61,100 nucleotides of DNA from Allomesorhizobium camelthorni (GTDB lineage: Bacteria; Pseudomonadota; Alphaproteobacteria; Rhizobiales; Rhizobiaceae), in NCBI RefSeq assembly GCF_011045125.1, contig NZ_JAAKZF010000036.1:1-61100 (forward strand), given 5' to 3'. The translations under genes and the position numbers were made by a program. Of this stretch, positions 34,310-44,153 are shown in pieces. The stretch's first letter is position 1. The number at the start of each line of letters is the position of its first letter. Below the pieces are notes generated by a model that was given only the letters and a program-made list of their open reading frames with translations, was not told where the DNA came from and made no database searches.

Positions 34310-35093
34310 CTCCTCGCCAGACCGGATCCCGTTTCTCCTTGAAGGCGACGGCGCCTTCGCGTGCATCCTCGCTGGTCTCCACCCTGCGCCATTCCAGAAC
34401 CGTCTTGGCCCAGCCGTCGGCTTCTCCCGCTGCCGCTGCGATTTCGCAAAGCGACAGTGAGGCCGCGACTGCCAGCGGTGCATTGATGGCGATCCTTCGC
34501 GCCAAGTCCTCGGCTGCCGCGTTCAGTTCCGGCGTCGACACGACGGTGTTGAGAAGTCCCAGTTCGTAAGCGCGTGCGGCAGTGATGGGATCGCCGGTCA
34601 GGAGCATCTCGCGCGCGACGACCAGCGACATCCGGGACGGCAGTCGCACCGCGCCGCCTCCCGCGGCGATGATCCCGCGCTTGACTTCGGGAAAGGCGAA
34701 GCGCGCGTCGATTGTCGCAACGGCGAGATCGCACGCCAGCATGATCTCGAAACCGCCGGCAAACGCCCCGCCCTGGACCGCCGCGATGATCGGCTTCCTA
34801 CGGCGCCGCCGAACGAAAAAGGCGAAACCGTCCTCGTCGTCCAGGCCTGGCCGTTCCCCGGCAGCGAACGCCGCCAGGTCCATGCCCGCGCAGAACACCG
34901 GCCCTGCGCCGCCGAGGATCGCCACGCGCGCCGAGGCATCATCCTCGAAAGCCGTGACGGCTTCCCGCAAGGCAAGCGCCATCCGAGTGTCGATGGCGTT
35001 GCGCTGCTCGGGCCTGTTCAGGCAGATTCGGCCGATGCGGGCATCCCGCGCAGACGGCGAATAGGTGACGAGGGACGACTGCGAGGCTGTCAT
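34305..35093 (-). CDS. Enoyl-CoA hydratase/isomerase (crotonase)
   Basis: 262 aa crotonase fold. RIGRICLNRPEQRNAIDTRM, GAGPVFCAGMDLAAFAAGER (oxyanion Ala/Gly), AVQGGAFAGGFEIMLACDLA (second oxyanion glycine) and FAFPEVKRGIIAAGGGAVRL. Position and family suggest hydration or isomerisation of an enoyl-CoA in the minus-strand beta-oxidation operon. Last gene of that operon, since the IS481 follows its stop codon directly. Confidence 0.9.
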   Translation of the reverse strand: MTASQSSLVTYSPSARDARIGRICLNRPEQRNAIDTRMALALREAVTAFEDDASARVAILGGAGPVFCAGMDLAAFAAGERPGLDDEDGFAFFVRRRRRKPIIAAVQGGAFAGGFEIMLACDLAVATIDARFAFPEVKRGIIAAGGGAVRLPSRMSLVVAREMLLTGDPITAARAYELGLLNTVVSTPELNAAAEDLARRIAINAPLAVAASLSLCEIAAAAGEADGWAKTVLEWRRVETSEDAREGAVAFKEKRDPVWRGA

Positions 35094-35146
35094 GGAGCGA
35101 GACCTTCAGCGTCGCGGTTTCAGAGTATCCGGTTGCCGGCCGGCAT

Positions 35147-36334
35147 TCACAGACAGGTCTCGAACAGCCCTGCCGCGCCCATGCCGCCGCCCACGCACAT
35201 GGTTACGACCACATATTTCACGCCGCGCTTGCGGCCTTCCATCAGCGCGTGGCCGACCAGCCGCGCTCCCGTCATCCCGTAGGGATGTCCGATGGAAATG
35301 CCGCCGCCGTTGAGGTTGTATCGCTCGGGATCGATGCCAAGCCGATCGCGGCAATAGATCGCCTGACAGGCGAAGGCTTCGTTCAGTTCCCACAGGCCGA
35401 TGTCGTCAACCGTCAGACCATGTTGGCGGAGCAGCTTGGGAACCGCGAAGACGGGCCCGATACCCATCTCGTCGGGTGCGCAACCGGCAACGGCCATGCC
35501 TCGATAGAGGCCGAGAGGCGTGAGCCTGCGCGAAGCCGCCAATGATCCTTCCATCAGCATCAGCGCCGCGGCGCCGTCGGACAGCTGCGAGGCGTTGCCG
35601 GCGGTCACCGTGCCGCCCTCGATCACCGGCTTCAGCCCGCTCAGGCTTTCGAGCGTCGTACCCGGGCGATTGCACTCGTCCTTGGCCAAGGTGACGGCCT
35701 GCTCGCGCGTCTCCCCGGTGGTCCGGTCCGTTTCCAGCATCGTGGTCGCGAAGGGAACGATCTCGTCGTCGAAGAGGCCGGCGGACTGGGCACGGGCAGT
35801 ACGTGCCTGCGATTCCAGCGCATAAAGGTCCTGTGCCTCGCGGGTGATGCCGTAGCGTTCGGCGACGACTTCGGCCGTCTTCAGCATCGGCATGTAGGCC
35901 GCCGGTACTTTTGCGGTCACCGCCGCGTCGGCCTCGGCCGACACCCAGTCGAAATATCTGCCCTGGACGGCGGAAATGTTCTCCTGCCCGCCGGCCGCGA
36001 CGATGTTCATTCCGTCGCAGACGATCTGCTTGGCAGCCGTGGCGACCGCCGTCAGTCCCGAGGCGCATTGACGATCCATGGTCTGGGCGGCGACTTCGGG
36101 CGGGAGCCCGGCCGCAAACACCGCATTGCGCGCGAGGTTCATCCCCGCCGTGCCGGCCGCGAGCACCGTCCCCAGCACGAAATCATCGATCTCACCCCCT
36201 TCGACGCCGGCCCGCTCCACTGCATGGGCGAGCGCGAATCCGGCCAGACTCGGCGATTTCGTGGCGTTCAGCGCCCCACGAAACGCCTTGCCGATGCCGG
36301 TCCGCGCGGTGCTGACTATGACTGCTTCTCTCAC
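35147..36334 (-). CDS. Acetyl-CoA acyltransferase (beta-ketothiolase)
   Basis: 395 aa thiolase. I use the GTG at 36334, which overlaps the TGA of the upstream gene as GTGA and has GGGAGG behind it. The frame continues open far upstream only by chance. Nucleophile Cys90 is in [11 protein letters not shown], the catalytic His is in [17 protein letters not shown], and the second Cys is in [17 protein letters not shown]. It performs CoA-dependent cleavage of a 3-ketoacyl-CoA, the last step of the operon's beta-oxidation spiral. Coupled to the FadB-like gene. Confidence 0.92.
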   Translation of the reverse strand: MREAVIVSTARTGIGKAFRGALNATKSPSLAGFALAHAVERAGVEGGEIDDFVLGTVLAAGTAGMNLARNAVFAAGLPPEVAAQTMDRQCASGLTAVATAAKQIVCDGMNIVAAGGQENISAVQGRYFDWVSAEADAAVTAKVPAAYMPMLKTAEVVAERYGITREAQDLYALESQARTARAQSAGLFDDEIVPFATTMLETDRTTGETREQAVTLAKDECNRPGTTLESLSGLKPVIEGGTVTAGNASQLSDGAAALMLMEGSLAASRRLTPLGLYRGMAVAGCAPDEMGIGPVFAVPKLLRQHGLTVDDIGLWELNEAFACQAIYCRDRLGIDPERYNLNGGGISIGHPYGMTGARLVGHALMEGRKRGVKYVVVTMCVGGGMGAAGLFETCL

Positions 36335-38472
36335 GGCCGTCCTCCCTGCGATGTCCACTTGCTGATCCTGCCGCCCTCTTCGGCCAGGCGGCGCAGCAAC
36401 GGTGCGACGCTCCAGTACCCGTACGAGTCGCCGCCCCTTGCCGCGTAGTGCTCCATGCCCGTGACAATGCGCGCGAGCCCGATTTCGTCGGCCATGAAGA
36501 GCGGACCTCCGCGCCAGCGCGGGAAACCGTAGCCGGAGGTCCAGGCCACGTCGATGTCGGAGCCGCGATAGGCAATCTTCTCCTCTAGGATCAGCGCTGC
36601 CTCGTTGACCATCGGAAAGAACAGCCGCTCGAAGATCTCTTCTTCGGGAAAATGCTTCCTGCGAGCGATCCCAAGCTCGGCCGCCAGCCCGGTACAAAGC
36701 GCGGAGTGATCGGGATCGGGCAGAGCCTTGCGCCCCTCGTAGAGGTAGTAGCCAAGACCAGATTTCTGCCCGTGCCTGCCGGTTTCGTACATTCTGCGGC
36801 AGAGCGCCCGATAGGCCGGATCGCGCGGCCCGGCGCCCGAGGCGACCCACTCGATGACCGTGCGCGCGCCGACGTCCACGCCGGCCATGTCGAGCATCCG
36901 GCTCGGTCCCATGGACATGCCGAGAAACGCCGGATCCTCGATAACCCGGTCGATGTCTTGCGGCGAGGCTCCTTCCAGCTGCATGGCTTCGCTTTCTCGC
37001 ATGTAGACCTCGGCCATGCGATTGCCGATGAAGCCGTAGCACACGCCGCTGACCACCACCGTCTTTCCGATCCGGCGGGCCGTCCTCAGGATCGTTTGCA
37101 GGACATCCGGCGCTGTTGATTTCCCGCGCACCACTTCCAGCAACCGCATGATGTGTGCGGGCGAGAAGAAGTGCGTGCCGATGACGTCGCCGGGCCGGCC
37201 GGTCGCGGCCGCGATCGCATTGACGTCGAGCGTGGAGGTGTTGGTGGCGATGATCGCTCCGGGGTTGCAGAGACTGCCCAGTTCCCGTGCGACGGCAAGC
37301 TTGAGCTCCATGTCCTCGAACACGGCCTCGACAACGAGATCGGACGAGGCGAGTGCGGCAGCGCCGACCGCGCCCTCTATGCGCGCAAGGGTGGTCTTCG
37401 CCGCCTCGTCGGACAGGCGGCCGCGGCGTACGAACGCACCGAGGGCATCGCTCAACCCCTCGAATGCGCGGTCGATCGCGGACTGCTCGGTGTCCGAGAG
37501 GATCACCTCGAAACCGGCAAGCGCAAAGCTGAGCGCGATCCCGGTCCCCATCGTGCCCGCGCCGAGGATGCCGACTTGCTCGACCGACCGGGTCGGGGAT
37601 TCTTTCGGCAGATCGGGTATCGAGGCCGCGGCACGTTCGGCAAAGAAGAGGTGGCGCTGCGCGCGGGCAGGTACCGAGGGCACCAGTCTCGCGAACCAGT
37701 CAGCCTCTATCGCCTTGCCTTCGGCAAAGGGCCGCTCGATTGCGGCGGCCAGCGCCTCCGCTACCGCCCGATAGGCCGGCTCTTGCGGTTTTCCCGCCGC
37801 GGTCTTGCGCAGGCCGTCGAGCACTTCCTGATCCGCCCGTCCTTGCAAGGGCGCCGGCTCTGGCCGGCCCCGCGATGCGACGTATCCGACGAAGTCCGCG
37901 ATGGCGGCGCCGTCCATGGGATCGGCGATACGATCGATCAGCCCGATCTCGAGCGCCTTCTCCGTGCCGATGGCTTCGCCCGTAGAGATCATCCGGGCCG
38001 CTTCCGCAAGCCCGACGAGGCGCGGCAGGCGCTGCGTCCCGTGCGAGCCGGGGATGAGCCCAAGCCGGATTTCCGGCATTCCGAACGCGGTTCCCTCGGC
38101 CGCGATGCGTCCGTGGCAGGCGAGTGCCAATTCGAGCCCGCCGCCGAGGACGGTTCCAAAAAGCACTCCGACCACCGGCCGGCTGCTCGCCGCGATCCGG
38201 TCGAGGAGGGCGTTCAAGGGCTCCGCGGAAAATGCCGGATCGTCGAAAAGCGCGATGTCGCCGCCGGCCACGAAGGTCCGGCCGGCGCAGCGAATGATCA
38301 GGCCGTCGGCGGAACCGTCCTTTTCGAACAGGTCGAAGCCCGCGATCAGCCCCTCTATCACGGAGCGTGAGAGAGCGTTGACGGGCGGATTGTCGATCGA
38401 CAGAACCGCCAGCGCCCCCTCCCGCGCGAATGTCACCGTCTCGGCCATCTCTTCTCCCGACTCGACCGCCAT
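36331..38472 (-). CDS. FadB-like enoyl-CoA hydratase/isomerase - 3-hydroxyacyl-CoA dehydrogenase
   Basis: 713 aa two-part enzyme. The N-terminal crotonase domain (about 8-200) has [10 protein letters not shown] and [14 protein letters not shown]. After a linker, the 3-hydroxyacyl-CoA dehydrogenase starts with the NAD motif [20 protein letters not shown] near residue 305, then [40 protein letters not shown] with the catalytic His, and a C-terminal helical domain with [17 protein letters not shown] 38472 and ATG 38448 are both possible starts. Its stop overlaps the thiolase start, forming a FadBA-like pair. Confidence 0.92.
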   Translation of the reverse strand: MAVESGEEMAETVTFAREGALAVLSIDNPPVNALSRSVIEGLIAGFDLFEKDGSADGLIIRCAGRTFVAGGDIALFDDPAFSAEPLNALLDRIAASSRPVVGVLFGTVLGGGLELALACHGRIAAEGTAFGMPEIRLGLIPGSHGTQRLPRLVGLAEAARMISTGEAIGTEKALEIGLIDRIADPMDGAAIADFVGYVASRGRPEPAPLQGRADQEVLDGLRKTAAGKPQEPAYRAVAEALAAAIERPFAEGKAIEADWFARLVPSVPARAQRHLFFAERAAASIPDLPKESPTRSVEQVGILGAGTMGTGIALSFALAGFEVILSDTEQSAIDRAFEGLSDALGAFVRRGRLSDEAAKTTLARIEGAVGAAALASSDLVVEAVFEDMELKLAVARELGSLCNPGAIIATNTSTLDVNAIAAATGRPGDVIGTHFFSPAHIMRLLEVVRGKSTAPDVLQTILRTARRIGKTVVVSGVCYGFIGNRMAEVYMRESEAMQLEGASPQDIDRVIEDPAFLGMSMGPSRMLDMAGVDVGARTVIEWVASGAGPRDPAYRALCRRMYETGRHGQKSGLGYYLYEGRKALPDPDHSALCTGLAAELGIARRKHFPEEEIFERLFFPMVNEAALILEEKIAYRGSDIDVAWTSGYGFPRWRGGPLFMADEIGLARIVTGMEHYAARGGDSYGYWSVAPLLRRLAEEGGRISKWTSQGGRP

Positions 38473-38595
38473 TCACGAATTCCCTTCCCTCAAGGAGCTT
38501 TCTCGTCCGTTGCGAACTCCGCGAAGCCGGTTCCTTCCTGCACGACGGTCCCCTCCGATCCGACCGAACCGTGACCTGAGGACAAGGAGAAGGAC

Positions 38596-39375
38596 CTATT
38601 TCATCGTCCGCTGCAGCCGGGCCATGCCGTCCAGCCATCGGTCGTAGTCCGCCGCCTTGCGCTGCATGTACTTCGCGACGTCAGAATGCGGCAGGATGAG
38701 GAACCGGCCTTCCACGATCGCGGCCAGCGTCACGGCAGCCACCTTCTCCGCGGACATCACGCCGTCCGCCGATTGAGGGCCTTCGGGCAGGCCCCGCAGC
38801 ATCGGTGTGTCCACGCCCTGCGGGCAGAGCGCAAAGACGCGGATGCCGTCGTCGCGGTGCGTGATGGCAAGGTTCTCCGCGAAGCCGATCGCGGCGTGTT
38901 TCGTCGTCGCGTAGACCGCGCTGCCGATCTGGTTGAGCAGCGCGGCGGCCGAGATCGTCTGCAGGAATGCGCCACCGCCGCGTGCCTTCATGAGCGGAAC
39001 GAGTACCCGCGCGGCGTGAACATGCGCCATCACGTTGATCGCCCACGCCCTCTGCCACACCGCGTCGGGAGCCATGGCGGCATTCTCGAAGCTCTGGTCG
39101 AAACCCGCGGCGATCCCGGCATTGGAGCAGAACAGTTCGACCGGACCGACTTCCGCCTCGACCCGGTAAACGAGCGCTTCGATCTGCTGCTGCTCCGAGA
39201 CGTCGCAGGGCACGGCGATCCCGCCGATGTCGGCCGCCACCCTGCCGGCGCCGGGGACGTCGATATCGGAAACCACCACCTTGCGCGCCCCGGCGGAGGC
39301 GAAGGCCCTGCACAGTGCTTCCCCGATGCCGCTGGCGCCGCCGGTGACGACGACGATCTTGCCCTCGATCGTCAT
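38596..39375 (-). CDS. Short-chain dehydrogenase/reductase
   Basis: 259 aa classical [23 protein letters not shown] (cofactor), [27 protein letters not shown] with Ser and the YxxxK pair. Preference for NAD(H) is suggested by [10 protein letters not shown] (acidic residue after beta 2). ATG 39375 overlaps the stop of the upstream SDR as ATGA. Likely acts on a hydroxy- or keto-acyl-CoA in the operon. The C-terminus with [20 protein letters not shown] is typical of a branch that often accompanies acyl-CoA dehydrogenases. Confidence 0.9.
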   Translation of the reverse strand: MTIEGKIVVVTGGASGIGEALCRAFASAGARKVVVSDIDVPGAGRVAADIGGIAVPCDVSEQQQIEALVYRVEAEVGPVELFCSNAGIAAGFDQSFENAAMAPDAVWQRAWAINVMAHVHAARVLVPLMKARGGGAFLQTISAAALLNQIGSAVYATTKHAAIGFAENLAITHRDDGIRVFALCPQGVDTPMLRGLPEGPQSADGVMSAEKVAAVTLAAIVEGRFLILPHSDVAKYMQRKAADYDRWLDGMARLQRTMK

Positions 39376-40163
39376 GCGCCGGTCACTCCCGCGATGGTCA
39401 CCCCGCCGTCGACGACGATCGTCTGGCCGGTCACGAACGATCCCGCGCGCGCCGACAGGAAGATCGCGGTCCCCGCGATCTCGTCGGCTTCGCCAATGCG
39501 GCCGAGCGGGGTCTTCGCTTCGTATCCGCCCAATACGTCCGGGTTGGTCCAAAGGGCGCGCGAGAACGCGGTCCTGACCAGGCCCGGCGCGATGCAATTG
39601 ACGCGGACGTTGTCCTTGCCGAATTCGACCGCCAGGTTTCGTGCGAGCTGCATGTCCGCCGCCTTCGAGATGTTGTAGGCGCCGATCGCGGCGGAGCCCG
39701 TCAGCCCTCCGATCGACGAGATGATCGTGATGGCGCCGTCACGGCGGGCGCGCATCCCTGGCGCGACCAGCGAGATCAGCCAGTGCGTGGAGAGCACGTT
39801 GTTCTCGAATACCTTCCGGAACTGCTCGTCCGTGATGCCCGCCAATGGCCCGTAGTGGGGGTTGCTGGCTGCGTTGCAGATCAGTAAGTCGATCCCTCCC
39901 CAGGCCGAGTTGGCCGTCTCGACGAGGTTCTCCAGGTCGGCGCGTACGGAAATATCCGCAGGGATCGGGATTGCCAGGCCATCCCCGTGCGCCTGGTTGA
40001 TGGCGTCCGCGGCCGCCTGGCAGGCGTCGGATTTGCGTGAGGAGATCGTCACTCGCGCGCCGGCTTCCGCCATGCGGGTCGCGATCGCGAGGCCGATCCC
40101 GCGCGATGATCCCGAAATGAGGGCGCGCGCGCCCGTCAGGTCGAACAAACCTGTCACCGGCAT
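39372..40163 (-). CDS. Short-chain dehydrogenase/reductase
   Basis: 263 aa classical [23 protein letters not shown], a basic TISSRKSD after beta 2 suggesting NADP(H), [32 protein letters not shown] with Ser/Tyr/Lys, [10 protein letters not shown] and a C-terminal [10 protein letters not shown]. Resembles DHRS4-like carbonyl reductases. In a gamma-hydroxyacid pathway it would interconvert keto and hydroxy forms, as LvaD does (inference). Coupled by ATGA to the following SDR. Confidence 0.9.
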   Translation of the reverse strand: MPVTGLFDLTGARALISGSSRGIGLAIATRMAEAGARVTISSRKSDACQAAADAINQAHGDGLAIPIPADISVRADLENLVETANSAWGGIDLLICNAASNPHYGPLAGITDEQFRKVFENNVLSTHWLISLVAPGMRARRDGAITIISSIGGLTGSAAIGAYNISKAADMQLARNLAVEFGKDNVRVNCIAPGLVRTAFSRALWTNPDVLGGYEAKTPLGRIGEADEIAGTAIFLSARAGSFVTGQTIVVDGGVTIAGVTGA

Positions 40164-40244
40164 GTTCCGCTTGGAGCAACCATGCGTCCTCGTTCCTCCC
40201 TCCCGGGTGGATTTCCGGGGCAGGCCGGGAGGACATGCGCAGCA

Positions 40245-40973
40245 TTAGTCATGATCGATCTCCTCGTCGTCCATGCCATCGGTCTGCCTGGAAACGGCCG
40301 GTGCGAAAATCGACTCGGGTGCGGCGTCCAACGCCTGGATGACGTGTCGCAGGTGGTGTCGGCCGGCCGCCTCCGCCCGGTCGCCGTCGCCGGACAGGAT
40401 TGCGTCCGCCATCGCGCGATAGTCGGCGAAGCGCTCCTTCGCCGGCCGGCGAAGGTAGGTGCGGATCAGGTGGACCTGGAAGCTGGGGATGAGACGGGCG
40501 AGGGCACGGTTGCCGGCGGCACGGGTCATGGCGCGATAGAAGCGGTTTCGCGCCTGAACGTGGTCGAACGAATCCTCCTTGTCGGCGAAGGAGGCGAGGT
40601 GCGCGTAGGCCGCCCCGAAGTTTTCCCGGCTCGCGGATCCTGCCATGTTCTGCGCCGCCAGCCTGGCGGCGAGGCCGATCGTCACTTCCAGGAGTTGGAG
40701 TATTTCCGTCGCTTCAGCCAGCGAGAGGTGACGAATCTGTGCGCCGCGGAAGGCAGTGATGCTGACCACCCCCTCCGCGGCAAGCCGCTTCAGCGCCTCG
40801 CGCACGGTACCGCGGCTGACGGCGTAGAGGCGCATCATGTCGGGTTCGATCAGTCTCTGGCCGGCAGCAAATCGGCCATCGTAGAGCCCGCGGACGATGT
40901 CGCGCACGATCTGGTCGGACGAACTCAGCCGCGGTCGATCGGCTCCGCGGGCGGGCGCAGTCTGCGCGGTCAT
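40245..40973 (-). CDS. GntR-family (FCD) transcriptional regulator
   Basis: 242 aa from ATG 40973 (GAGGGGGG upstream); a GTG at 40997 is less likely. Winged helix IVRGLYDGRFAAGQRLIEPD then YAVSRGTVREALKRLAAEGV; FCD domain with FDHVQARNRFYRAMTRAAGN and RAEAAGRHHLRHVIQAL. Embedded in the beta-oxidation operon. The divergent spacer before the kinase and acyl-CoA dehydrogenase genes carries TCGTCGGACGA, which fits the TnGTnnnACnA FadR-subfamily consensus, so autoregulation of both units is likely. Confidence 0.88.
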   Translation of the reverse strand: MTAQTAPARGADRPRLSSSDQIVRDIVRGLYDGRFAAGQRLIEPDMMRLYAVSRGTVREALKRLAAEGVVSITAFRGAQIRHLSLAEATEILQLLEVTIGLAARLAAQNMAGSASRENFGAAYAHLASFADKEDSFDHVQARNRFYRAMTRAAGNRALARLIPSFQVHLIRTYLRRPAKERFADYRAMADAILSGDGDRAEAAGRHHLRHVIQALDAAPESIFAPAVSRQTDGMDDEEIDHD

Positions 40974-41149
40974 CGACGTCCCCCCTCGCGGTTGCACGCC
41001 GCGCCGCGGTCCCCGATGGCGGAGAGCTTCGCCGGGACGCTTTCTGGCGCTCCGTCGAGGGCGTCACGACCTGCGGGCGCGCGAACGGAGGCGATTTCCG
41101 CTCCGCTCCAGGCCGCGCCGGCAATCCGGATCTGCGCCTTGTGCGTCAC
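40970..41149 (-). CDS. Putative 59-residue protein coupled to kinase and regulator genes
   Basis: GTG 41149 overlaps the kinase stop as GTGA, and its TGA overlaps the GntR ATG as ATGA. The product starts VTHKAQIRIAGAAWSGAEIA and ends GAACNREGGRR; no family recognised, no membrane segment. The double overlap argues for translation. High GC makes chance open frames common, so the protein may not be functional. In the levulinate operon a small protein (LvaB) assists the kinase from the same position; this one does not look like it. Confidence 0.4.
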   Translation of the reverse strand: MTHKAQIRIAGAAWSGAEIASVRAPAGRDALDGAPESVPAKLSAIGDRGAACNREGGRR

Positions 41150-42201
41150 GTGCCGCCTCCGCTACCCTGCGCCAGTTCGACCGCGACCTCAGAGATGGGC
41201 CTGGCTTTCGCGCCAATCTCGGCAGCATCCGCGTTGGAGGCCGTGCCGTCCAGCGCGCGTTTGGCGATGCCCTGCATGATCGCGGCGATTCTGAACATCG
41301 ACAGCACGAGGAAGAATTTCCAGTGACGGGTGTCGGAGAGACCGGTGCGTTCGACATAGCGGGCGAGATAGGTCTGCTCGTCCGGGATTCCGGTCCCTGC
41401 GAAATCGGTGCCGGCCAGTCCGCGGAACAACTCCGGCCGCAGACGCCAGCTCATCATGTGATAGGCGAAATCCGCCATCGGGTCTCCGAGCGTGGAAAGC
41501 TCCCAATCGAGCACGGCGACGACGCGCGGCTCGGTCGGGTGGATCAGTATGTTGTCGAGGCGATAGTCGCCATGAACCAGCCGTGTGGGACCCTCCGGTG
41601 GAAGGTTGTGCGGCAGCCAGTCGATGAGCCAGTCCATTGCAGGGTTCGGATCGATTTCGGAGGCGCGGTACTGCCTCGTCCAGCGCGCTACCTGCCGCTC
41701 GGCATAGGCCCCGGCCCGGCCGTAGTCACGAAGGCCGATGGCCGCGACATCGAGGGAGTGAATCCGCGCGATCGTCTCGTTCATGGAATTGAAGATCGCC
41801 GATCGCTCCGCGCGGTCGAGGTCGATGAGCCGGGGATCCCAGAAGACACGCCCCGGGACGTAGTCCATCACATAGAACACGGTGCCGATGACGCTTTCGT
41901 CCCCACACAGCGCTCTGACGCACGGCACCGGGACGCCGGTACCCCGCAGCGCTTCCATAACGCGGAACTCCCGGTCGACGGCGTGCGCACTGGGCAGCGT
42001 CGGGCCCGCCGGCTTGCTCCGCAGGACGAGATCCAGGTCGGTCGCACGCAGACGGAAGGTCGGATTCGACTGGCCCCCCGCGGTTCGCTCCAGCCGAATC
42101 TCGCCCCGAAAACCCGGTATGGTTGCCGACAGCCATCGCGTCAGCCGTGCCCGGTCGGGTACCCAGTCTCCTGCGCCGCCTGTTCCGGTGGCAGTGCCCA
42201 T
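41146..42201 (-). CDS. APH-fold acyl-CoA kinase (LvaA / ACAD10-11 kinase-domain-like)
   Basis: 351 aa aminoglycoside-phosphotransferase fold. Substrate loop TAGGQSNPTFRL, ATP-site Lys in LVLRSKPAGP, catalytic loop RLVHGDYRLDNILIHP (H-G-D...N), and metal-binding VLDWELSTLGDPMADFAYHM. This branch always travels with acyl-CoA dehydrogenases. In Pseudomonas levulinate catabolism LvaA phosphorylates a 4-hydroxyacyl-CoA, and the mammalian ACAD10/11 kinase domains do the same. Divergent from an acyl-CoA dehydrogenase across a 228-bp promoter region. Substrate here is inferred to be a hydroxyacyl-CoA. Confidence 0.85.
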   Translation of the reverse strand: MGTATGTGGAGDWVPDRARLTRWLSATIPGFRGEIRLERTAGGQSNPTFRLRATDLDLVLRSKPAGPTLPSAHAVDREFRVMEALRGTGVPVPCVRALCGDESVIGTVFYVMDYVPGRVFWDPRLIDLDRAERSAIFNSMNETIARIHSLDVAAIGLRDYGRAGAYAERQVARWTRQYRASEIDPNPAMDWLIDWLPHNLPPEGPTRLVHGDYRLDNILIHPTEPRVVAVLDWELSTLGDPMADFAYHMMSWRLRPELFRGLAGTDFAGTGIPDEQTYLARYVERTGLSDTRHWKFFLVLSMFRIAAIMQGIAKRALDGTASNADAAEIGAKARPISEVAVELAQGSGGGT

Positions 42202-42281
42202 TTCTTTCCTCTCGACGTTCTACGGGCATAGCCGGTCAGTTGCTCCCGTGTAGGACTTCACTGAACAGATAGTCAATCAAA

Positions 42282-42294
42282 ATCGTCGGACGAT
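42282..42294. promoter_or_regulatory. FadR-type operator between kinase and acyl-CoA dehydrogenase genes
   Basis: Perfect dyad ATCGTC-G-GACGAT. Its core TCGTCGGACGA satisfies TnGTnnnACnA, the consensus of FadR-subfamily GntR proteins. It lies in the divergent promoter region; the GntR gene at 40245-40973 is the likely reader. Confidence 0.65.
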
Positions 42295-42429
42295 GTCGCC
42301 AAAGCCCTTCAGATCGTCTATGGATGTCTTTGTGCGGCGATCGAAGGCCAAGGCACGGGCGCCTCGATGGCCGCGCGTCATAATGTGAGTCGGCGAGACT
42401 TCGCTGCCCGAGATCAGGTGGACGTAGCC

Positions 42430-43707
42430 ATGCTCGAGAAATCGCAACGGGTCCTCGAACTGGAAGAAAGGCTCGTTGCCTTCATGGAGGAGCACATCTA
42501 TCCGAACGAGGCCCGCTTCTACCGGGAGGCGGAAGACCACGGTCCATGGGCCGTCTATCCGGTCGTCGAGCAACTCAAGCCCAAGGCAAGGGAGGCCGGC
42601 CTGTGGAATCTCTTCCTGCCGCACTGCGAACACGGGGGCGGTCTCTCCAATCTCGAATATGCGCCGCTCTGCGAGATCATGGGGCGATCGCATCTGGCGC
42701 CTGAGATATTCAACTGTTCGGCACCGGATACCGGCAACATGGAAGTTCTGGCGCGTTACGGCACGCCGGAACAGCAGGCCCGGTGGCTGATGCCCTTGCT
42801 CGCCGGCGAGATCCGTTCGGCCTTCGCCATGACGGAACCCGCCGTCGCGTCCAGCGATGCCACCAACATCGAGAGCGAAATCCGCGCGGATGGCGACGAC
42901 TACGTCGTCAACGGGCACAAGTGGTACACGACCAATGCCACGGACCCGCGCTGCAAGGTAATCATCTTTATGGGCAAGACGGACCCGGACAACCCGGACC
43001 GTCATCGGCAGCAGTCGATGATCCTGGTGCCGCGCGACGCGCCGGGCGTCGAGGTGGTTCGTTCGTTGCCGGTGATGGGCTTCTACGGCGTGCCCGATCG
43101 TGCGGCCGAAGTGGTGTTTCGGGATGTCCGCGTGCCGAAGTCCAACCTGTTGCTTGGGGAAGGCCGTGGCTTCGAGATCGCCCAGGGCCGGCTTGGTCCC
43201 GGCCGGATTCATCACTGCATGCGCCTGATAGGACTTGCCGAGCGGACGCTGGAAAAAATGTGCCTCCGAATGGCGGAGCGCGCCCCATTCGGCAAGCCTC
43301 TGAGCGATCAGTCGGTCAGCCGCGAACGGGTCGCCGAATCGCGCATCATGATCGAACAGTGCCGACTGCTCACGCTCAAGACGGCGCACATGATGGACAC
43401 GGTCGGGAACAAGGGGGCCAGAAGCGAGATCGCGATGATCAAGATAGCCGTCCCGAACATGGCCTGTAAGGTCATCGATTGGGCGATCCAGGCATTCGGC
43501 GGCGGCGGTACCAGCAATGATTTCGGTCTAGCCGCAGCTTATGCGACCGCACGCTTGCTGCGACTTGCCGACGGCCCTGACGAAGTTCACCGCGATCAGC
43601 TCGCGCGGATGGAGTTCAGGAAGCAGATGGGCAACAGGCAGCATGGCGGCGCCTCCAACTGGGCACCGGCTCTGAGCGACCGAGCGCTTGGCGTCGTGAC
43701 GAAGTGA
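42430..43707 (+). CDS. Acyl-CoA dehydrogenase (ACAD10/11- or LvaC-like)
   Basis: 425 aa from ATG 42430 (AGGTGG upstream; the in-frame ATG 42367 adds 21 residues without family similarity). [20 protein letters not shown] at the N-terminus, [60 protein letters not shown] and the C-terminal [20 protein letters not shown] mark the branch that pairs with APH-fold kinases. In that pathway the enzyme eliminates phosphate from a 4-phosphoacyl-CoA and gives an enoyl-CoA for beta-oxidation. Divergent from its kinase. Confidence 0.9.
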   Translation: MLEKSQRVLELEERLVAFMEEHIYPNEARFYREAEDHGPWAVYPVVEQLKPKAREAGLWNLFLPHCEHGGGLSNLEYAPLCEIMGRSHLAPEIFNCSAPDTGNMEVLARYGTPEQQARWLMPLLAGEIRSAFAMTEPAVASSDATNIESEIRADGDDYVVNGHKWYTTNATDPRCKVIIFMGKTDPDNPDRHRQQSMILVPRDAPGVEVVRSLPVMGFYGVPDRAAEVVFRDVRVPKSNLLLGEGRGFEIAQGRLGPGRIHHCMRLIGLAERTLEKMCLRMAERAPFGKPLSDQSVSRERVAESRIMIEQCRLLTLKTAHMMDTVGNKGARSEIAMIKIAVPNMACKVIDWAIQAFGGGGTSNDFGLAAAYATARLLRLADGPDEVHRDQLARMEFRKQMGNRQHGGASNWAPALSDRALGVVTK

Positions 43708-43767
43708 TCGGCGTGTCTGCGACAGGCATGGGGCTGTCGTGGCGCTTGCCATCATTGCCTGGGGAAC

Positions 43768-43802
43768 GTCGAGTTCGGTTCGGCTTCCGAATCGAACTCG
43801 AC
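43768..43802. repeat. Strong 16-bp inverted repeat (stem-loop)
   Basis: Arms GTCGAGTTCGGTTCGG (43768-43783) and CCGAATCGAACTCGAC (43787-43802) with a 3-nt loop and one G-T pair. It lies 60 bp after the acyl-CoA dehydrogenase stop. No T-run follows, so a terminator is possible but not typical; it could also protect the 3-prime end of the transcript. Confidence 0.6.
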
Positions 43803-44153
43803 GCCATGCTGGATCGCGCGCTCTGATGGAAAGCGTCGCGATTGTCGGAGCAGGATGCCGTGGCGCCGGGATCTCGCTGGGCCGTCGATTGACGGCCGGA
43901 AACGGTGCATGGAGGGGTGCGGGCCCCCTGGAGCCATTGCCGGCTGGGTTGCGTGATCGTCTGAGGCAGGGCGATCCGTCTCACAGCATGCATGTTGTCG
44001 GCCTGCGCTGCCGCATCCAACTGCGCGATCGGCATTGCGTATTGTAGAAAATTGGTACTGTGTTCGAAGACTCGGCAGGCACCTGAGCATCGGTTTTCCG
44101 ACCCGTCTCACGTTCGGCGATGCGGGCGGCATGAAGACCGAGGGAGGAAGTCG
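43803..44153. other. Intergenic region upstream of the LysR gene
   Basis: No supported gene. A short plus-strand stretch reads ESVAIVGAGCRGAGISL (43826 on), which resembles a dinucleotide-binding motif, but nothing continues it. Probably leftover coding DNA and promoter for the LysR gene. Confidence 0.4.

Noticed and set aside
35147-37042. A 631-codon minus-strand open frame
   Set aside because: Only the part from 36334 downstream is thiolase. The N-terminal 236 codons are the shadow of the FadB-like gene in another frame (arginine-rich, no family), and a GTG with Shine-Dalgarno exists at 36334.
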